Source: Streptomyces flaveolus (GTDB lineage Bacteria; Actinomycetota; Actinomycetes; Streptomycetales; Streptomycetaceae). From it: 64,000 bases of DNA. The stretch spans positions 372,001 to 436,000 of the forward strand of contig NZ_BMRV01000001.1 of assembly GCF_014648815.1 (NCBI RefSeq), in the 5' to 3' direction. Position 1 is the stretch's first letter. Each line of letters opens with the position of its first letter. This document shows positions 59,838 to 64,000 of the stretch, piece by piece. The notes beneath the pieces are model-generated. The model worked only from the letters and a program-made list of their open reading frames with translations, was not told the DNA's origin and searched no databases. The position numbers and the translations under genes are program-made.

Positions 59838-61022
59838 CTACGGCAGCGCCAGCATCCGCTCCAGCGCCAGCTTCGCGAACGCCTCGGTCTCCTTGTCGAC
59901 CTCGATCCGGTTGACCAGGGTGCCCTCGGCGAGGGACTCCAGCGCCCAGACCAGGTGCGGCAGGTCGATCCGGTTCATCGTCGAGCAGAAGCAGACCGTC
60001 TTGTCGAGGAAGACGATCTCCTTGCCCTCGGAAGCGAAACGGTTCGCCAGCCGACGGACCAGGTTCAGTTCGGTGCCGATCGCCCACTTGGAACCGGCCG
60101 GGGCCGCCTCCAGGGTCTTGATGATGTACTCGGTCGAACCGACGTAGTCCGCCGCGGCCACGACCTCGTGCCGGCACTCGGGGTGGACCAGGACGTTCAC
60201 GCCCGGGATGCGCTCGCGCACGTCGTTCACCGAGTCCAGGCTGAAGCGGCCGTGCACCGAGCAGTGACCGCGCCACAGGATCATCTTCGCGGCGCGCAGC
60301 TCCTCGGCCGTCAGCCCGCCGTTCGGCTTGTGCGGGTTGTAGAGGACGCAGTCCTCCAGGGACATGCCCATGTCGCGCACCGCGGTGTTGCGGCCGAGGT
60401 GCTGGTCGGGCAGGAACAGCACCTTCTCGCCCTGCTCGAAGGCCCAGTTCAGGGCCCGCTCGGCGTTGGAGGAGGTGCAGATGGTGCCGCCGTGCTTGCC
60501 GGTGAACGCCTTGATGTCCGCCGAGGAGTTCATGTAGGAGACGGGCACGACCTGCTCGGCGATCCCGGCCTCGGTCAGCACGTCCCAGCACTCGGCGACC
60601 TGCTCGGCGGTGGCCATGTCCGCCATGGAACAGCCGGCCGCGAGGTCGGGCAGGACCACCTTCTGGTCGTCGGAGGTCAGGATGTCCGCCGACTCCGCCA
60701 TGAAGTGCACGCCGCAGAAGACGATGTACTCGGCCTCGGGGCGCGCGGCGGCGTCCCGGGCCAGCTTGAAGGAGTCGCCCGTGACGTCCGCGAACTGGAT
60801 GACCTCGTCGCGCTGGTAGTGGTGACCGAGGACGAAGACCTTGTCCCCGAGCTTCTCCTTGGCCGCACGGGCGCGCGCGACCAGGTCCGGGTCGGAGGGC
60901 GAGGGCAGGTCGCCGGGGCACTCCACGCCGCGCTCGCTCCTCGGGTCGGCCTCGCGGCCGAGCAGCAACAGGGCGAGGGGCGTCGGCTGCACGTCGAGCT
61001 CCTGGGGCTGGGCGGTGGTCAC
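59838..61022 (-). CDS. nadA: Quinolinate synthase
   Basis: 394 residues from a GTG at 61022 (VTTAQPQELDVQPTPLALLL), with AGAAAGG about 9 bases upstream. NadA condenses iminoaspartate with DHAP to make quinolinate for NAD synthesis, using a 4Fe-4S cluster. Visible motifs: FVLGHHYQRDEVIQFADVTG, VLPDLAAGCSMADMATAEQ (cluster Cys), YNPHKPNGGLTAEELRAAKM, RGHCSVHGRF and CFCSTMNRIDLPHLVWALES. The N terminus of ~45 residues is an actinobacterial extension. Upstream, an inverted repeat at 61045-61057 may be an operator. Confidence 0.95.
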   Translation of the reverse strand: MTTAQPQELDVQPTPLALLLLGREADPRSERGVECPGDLPSPSDPDLVARARAAKEKLGDKVFVLGHHYQRDEVIQFADVTGDSFKLARDAAARPEAEYIVFCGVHFMAESADILTSDDQKVVLPDLAAGCSMADMATAEQVAECWDVLTEAGIAEQVVPVSYMNSSADIKAFTGKHGGTICTSSNAERALNWAFEQGEKVLFLPDQHLGRNTAVRDMGMSLEDCVLYNPHKPNGGLTAEELRAAKMILWRGHCSVHGRFSLDSVNDVRERIPGVNVLVHPECRHEVVAAADYVGSTEYIIKTLEAAPAGSKWAIGTELNLVRRLANRFASEGKEIVFLDKTVCFCSTMNRIDLPHLVWALESLAEGTLVNRIEVDKETEAFAKLALERMLALP

Positions 61023-61044
61023 GACACGCACCCTTTCTACTTTT

Positions 61045-61057
61045 CGTCTAACTGACG
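61045..61057. promoter_or_regulatory. Small inverted repeat upstream of nadA
   Basis: CGTC-n5-GACG within an AT-rich tract (CTATATATCATAACCGC) 22 bases before the nadA start codon on the minus strand. Could be an operator or promoter; no named regulator is assigned. Confidence 0.35.
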
Positions 61058-61273
61058 CTATATATCATAACCGCTTCACGTCACTTTGACGATGCCCCTC
61101 ATGTCGATGTGACGTGAATCCCGGTCCCCGAGCCGCTGTCCGCGCTCCGGGGCATGTGCGAGCATGAAGAGAAGGCCGAGGAGCACACCACGGGTCCGTC
61201 CCGGAATGAATCCGCGGCCCCGTCGGTTGGAACCGTCGGCAAGCAGTCTCCGTACAACCCGGGAGAGATGTAG

Positions 61274-61630
61274 ATGTCCGTATCGGACGAGACCACCACC
61301 GTCACCGACGGCATCATCCTGACCGACGCCGCCGCGGCCAAGGTCAAGGCCCTGCTCGACCAGGAAGGCCGTGACGACCTGGCGCTGCGCGTCGCCGTCC
61401 AGCCCGGCGGCTGCTCCGGCCTGCGCTACCAGCTCTTCTTCGACGAGCGCTCGCTCGACGGCGACGTCGTGAAGGACTTCGGCGGGGTCAAGGTCACCAC
61501 CGACCGCATGAGCGCCCCGTACCTGGGCGGCGCCACCATCGACTTCGTGGACACGATCGAGAAGCAGGGCTTCACGATCGACAACCCGAACGCGACGGGC
61601 TCCTGCGCCTGCGGCGACTCCTTCAGCTGA
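61274..61630 (+). CDS. erpA: Iron-sulfur cluster insertion protein (A-type, ErpA/HesB)
   Basis: 118 residues. The three conserved cysteines are in PGGCSGLRYQLFFDE and the C-terminal GSCACGDSF (Cys-x-Cys). A-type carriers deliver Fe-S clusters to apo-enzymes such as NadA and LipA, both present in this window. A perfect terminator hairpin follows. Confidence 0.95.
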   Translation: MSVSDETTTVTDGIILTDAAAAKVKALLDQEGRDDLALRVAVQPGGCSGLRYQLFFDERSLDGDVVKDFGGVKVTTDRMSAPYLGGATIDFVDTIEKQGFTIDNPNATGSCACGDSFS

Positions 61631-61650
61631 GCCGCGCGGCACCGTGCGAA

Positions 61651-61686
61651 GGGCGGCGGCCCGGGGTTCTCCCCGGGCCGCCGCCC
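61651..61686. terminator. Terminator after erpA
   Basis: A perfect 16-bp stem (61651-61666, GGGCGGCGGCCCGGGG, with 61671-61686) and a TTCT loop, followed on the plus strand by TTTT. A strong Rho-independent terminator that could also serve the convergent membrane-protein gene. Confidence 0.9.
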
Positions 61687-61743
61687 CTTTTCGGCTTTTC
61701 AGCCGCTCTTTTCAGTCGCTCTTCTCAGCCGACGCGGTGGGCG

Positions 61744-63288
61744 TCAGCGGTCCCCGGACGGTGCCGGAAGCCGCGCGCCGGGCTTGAACGCCGGGATCTC
61801 CTTGCCGTCCGTCCCCACGACCTGCCGGTCGCCGAGCGGCTTGTCGAGCGTCACCGTCCGCTCGTACTCCTTGGCGATCAGGATGCAGATCCGGTCCGGA
61901 TGCGGGGTCTCGGTCACCGTGACCGTCACCCGCCCCGCGTCCTCCTTCGCCGTCGCGTCGTAGTCGGAGCACACCCCGCCGCTGAAGTGCACGGTCAGCT
62001 CGGTGCCCGCAGCCGTCCAGCCGCTCACCCGCACGTCCTGGGGCGACGCCGGTGCCGAGGCCGGCCCGTCGGACGGGGACGGGGCGGGGGAGGTCAGGTA
62101 CTTCGGGTCGACCGCCGGGTACGTCACCGTGAAGGTGTCCGCGGTGCCCGGCGCGCGCACCTCGAACAGCCAGGACGGCACCAGCGTCTGCCGCCCGCGC
62201 ACCGGATGCGCGGCCAGCCCGAACACCGCGTCCCGGACCGTGATCGTCTGCCGGTCGGGCCGGTCGGAGGTCCCCGGCTTCTCCGTCCCGGGCGCGCCCG
62301 TCGCCGTCGACGGCTCGCACGGCACCTCCCGCGCGCCCTCCTCCAGCGGCACCGGCCCCGCGCAGCCGCCGATGCCGGCCCGGGGGCCGCCGCCCGGCGA
62401 GTTCAGCAGCGCCAGGGTCTCCTTCGCGTCCAGGACCGGGTACGTGTCCCCCTTGACCGGCGCCGCCAGCCGGCCGCTGCCGCCGACCACCTCGCCCCGC
62501 GCGCCGACGACCACGCCGGTCGTCCAGCCGTACGTCGGCAGCCCGCCGACCTCGGGTTCGGCGTTCACGGCCCGCCGGGCACCCATGACCTGGCTCGCGT
62601 CCAGCTTGGCGTCGTCCTGGCCCAGCGCCTTCAGCACCGGCGCCGCCGCCTCCTTCGCGGCCGTCTCGCTCACCGGTGTCCCGTCGGCCGACGGCGCCTT
62701 GCACACGGCGCCCTTCTTGCAGTTGTCGGTGCCGGGCGTGTAGCGCTGGAACGTCCAGGTGCCCGGCGCCTGCCGGCTCACCGTGAGCAGCGGGCCCGCA
62801 CCGTCCCCGGCGTTTCCGGCCTTCCAGGCCCCGCCCTGGAGCCGCGGCGCCCCCTCGATGCCGAGGGCCTTCGCCAGGCGGGCCACCTCCGCCTCGCCGA
62901 CCTCGCCCTTCGCCCGGTACACGGGCGCCGAGCCGGGTCCCTCGGGGAGCGGGCCGTCGGCGCGGTAGGTGACGCCGTACGGGTTGGGCTCGCCGGGCGC
63001 GATGCCGTTCGTGTCGCCGCCGTCCGGGCCACCGGGGGGCGGTGCCCGGTACCCGTCGAGGGGGAGCGGCGGGGGAGTGTCGTCGCCCGGCGCCCCCGAT
63101 GACGTACCGCCGTCCGAGCCGCCACCGGAGGCGGACGTGGCCACATAGGCCCCGCCCGCCCCCACGAGCAGCACGGCAGCGGCGACGGACGCGACGACGA
63201 CCGCCGGGGGACGCCGCCGCTCGGGACGCCCGGTGCCGGCCTCGTCGGCGGCGGGGGCGTCGTCGTTGTCGGGTCGCTCGCTGTTCAC
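61744..63288 (-). CDS. Large membrane-anchored extracytoplasmic protein of unknown function
   Basis: 514 residues. An acidic cytoplasmic N terminus (about 1-28, containing PERRRPP) precedes one membrane helix (about 29-50, VVVASVAAAVLLVGAGGAYV). Then comes a Gly/Ser/Pro-rich linker and a large outside domain with TPVSETAAKEAAAPVLKALG, LPTYGWTTGVVVGARGEVVG and FGLAAHPVRGRQTLVPSWLF. Cysteine pairs (CKKGAVC, CAGP...C) may form disulfides. Conserved in streptomycetes; function unknown. GTG start. Confidence 0.85.
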   Translation of the reverse strand: MNSERPDNDDAPAADEAGTGRPERRRPPAVVVASVAAAVLLVGAGGAYVATSASGGGSDGGTSSGAPGDDTPPPLPLDGYRAPPPGGPDGGDTNGIAPGEPNPYGVTYRADGPLPEGPGSAPVYRAKGEVGEAEVARLAKALGIEGAPRLQGGAWKAGNAGDGAGPLLTVSRQAPGTWTFQRYTPGTDNCKKGAVCKAPSADGTPVSETAAKEAAAPVLKALGQDDAKLDASQVMGARRAVNAEPEVGGLPTYGWTTGVVVGARGEVVGGSGRLAAPVKGDTYPVLDAKETLALLNSPGGGPRAGIGGCAGPVPLEEGAREVPCEPSTATGAPGTEKPGTSDRPDRQTITVRDAVFGLAAHPVRGRQTLVPSWLFEVRAPGTADTFTVTYPAVDPKYLTSPAPSPSDGPASAPASPQDVRVSGWTAAGTELTVHFSGGVCSDYDATAKEDAGRVTVTVTETPHPDRICILIAKEYERTVTLDKPLGDRQVVGTDGKEIPAFKPGARLPAPSGDR

Positions 63289-63405
63289 CGCATCGCTCCT
63301 TCGGCTGTTACTGGGGACAGCGATGGGACGCGGTGGGTGAGGATCCGGTTCCCCTCGGCGGCTCGTGTCACCTGAACGGCCGCGGGAGTGCCGGACGGGC
63401 GGGTC

Positions 63406-63615
63406 CTAGTCGCCGTAGTCCTCCATCGCCTCCAGCAACCGGGCCGACGCCCCCGGCACCCGCACGCCGTGGATCATCGACAGGGGGACGGGGCGGGCGG
63501 ACACCCGTACGGGCGGTGACCAGCGGGGAGCCATCCGGGCGCAGTCGCCGCGCAGCGACGCCAGATCGCCCTCCAGGTCGGCCGGGGCGGGTGCGACGGT
63601 CTTCGGGTTCGTCAT
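63406..63615 (-). CDS. Small conserved hypothetical protein
   Basis: 69 residues: MTNPKTVAPAPADLEGDLAS, LRGDCARMAPRWSPPVRVSA and SMIHGVRVPGASARLLEAME. No membrane helix. Present beside a kinase gene transcribed divergently. Function unknown. Confidence 0.65.
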   Translation of the reverse strand: MTNPKTVAPAPADLEGDLASLRGDCARMAPRWSPPVRVSARPVPLSMIHGVRVPGASARLLEAMEDYGD

Positions 63616-63709
63616 AAGGGAACCGTAGGCACGTTCCGGACGGCGTAGGAAGTTCTACTATCGGGTAGTTTCGCCTGCTTCGGAGACGGCGCACCGCCGG
63701 GTAGCGTGA

Positions 63710-64000
<291 letters not shown>

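Overview
The window is high-GC actinobacterial DNA that reads as a Streptomyces chromosome, close in gene content and order to the S. coelicolor core region running from glnII/glnA through nadA/erpA. The comparison is from memory; no search was run. Supporting signs are very GC-rich third codon positions, many GTG starts, 4-nt start/stop overlaps, both glutamine synthetases (GSI and GSII), an E1/E2/E3 dehydrogenase locus, and several intergenic repeats typical of streptomycetes.

Layout. 1-14.2 kb: nitrogen and lipoate block on the minus strand (epimerase, glnRII-like regulator, a small cysteine-bearing ORF, glnII, glnA, htpX/pspAB, lipA, lipB), with good four-half-site GlnR boxes in front of glnII and glnA. 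14.4-21.6 kb: miscellaneous genes (TPR regulator, FAD amine-oxidase-like enzyme, TIGR01777-type epimerase, GNAT, secreted PGRP-like amidase, WYL regulator). 21.6-30.7 kb: aceE, a GntR regulator, a two-lipoyl-domain E2, lpd and pepA. 31-37 kb: cobalamin nucleotide-loop genes (cobS, cobT, and cobU fused to a metallo-beta-lactamase-like domain). 37-46.8 kb: HtrA-like lipoprotein protease, pspA-pspAA, a two-component pair and an AcrB-type RND exporter.

46.8-59.8 kb is the accessory part and the most interesting. A hairpin after the exporter and another before nadA bracket a biosynthetic cluster: P450, P450, polyprenyl diphosphate synthase, class I terpene cyclase, P450 and 3Fe-4S ferredoxin, with stop/start overlaps from the second P450 onward; an atypical LuxR-family regulator; a condensation-fold (PapA-like) acyltransferase overlapping a fourth P450; then a divergent SDR facing a KASIII gene that overlaps a FabL-like enoyl reductase. 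I infer a route to a multiply oxidised, probably acylated C20 or longer terpenoid whose acyl group may be made by the local KASIII/reductases. The regions in front of the two main operons share a two-part sequence pattern suggesting common control.

59.8-64 kb returns to the conserved backbone: nadA, erpA, a large membrane-anchored protein, a small conserved protein, and the start of a PfkB-family sugar/nucleoside kinase cut by the window end. No tRNA, rRNA, CRISPR array, transposase or phage gene was seen.
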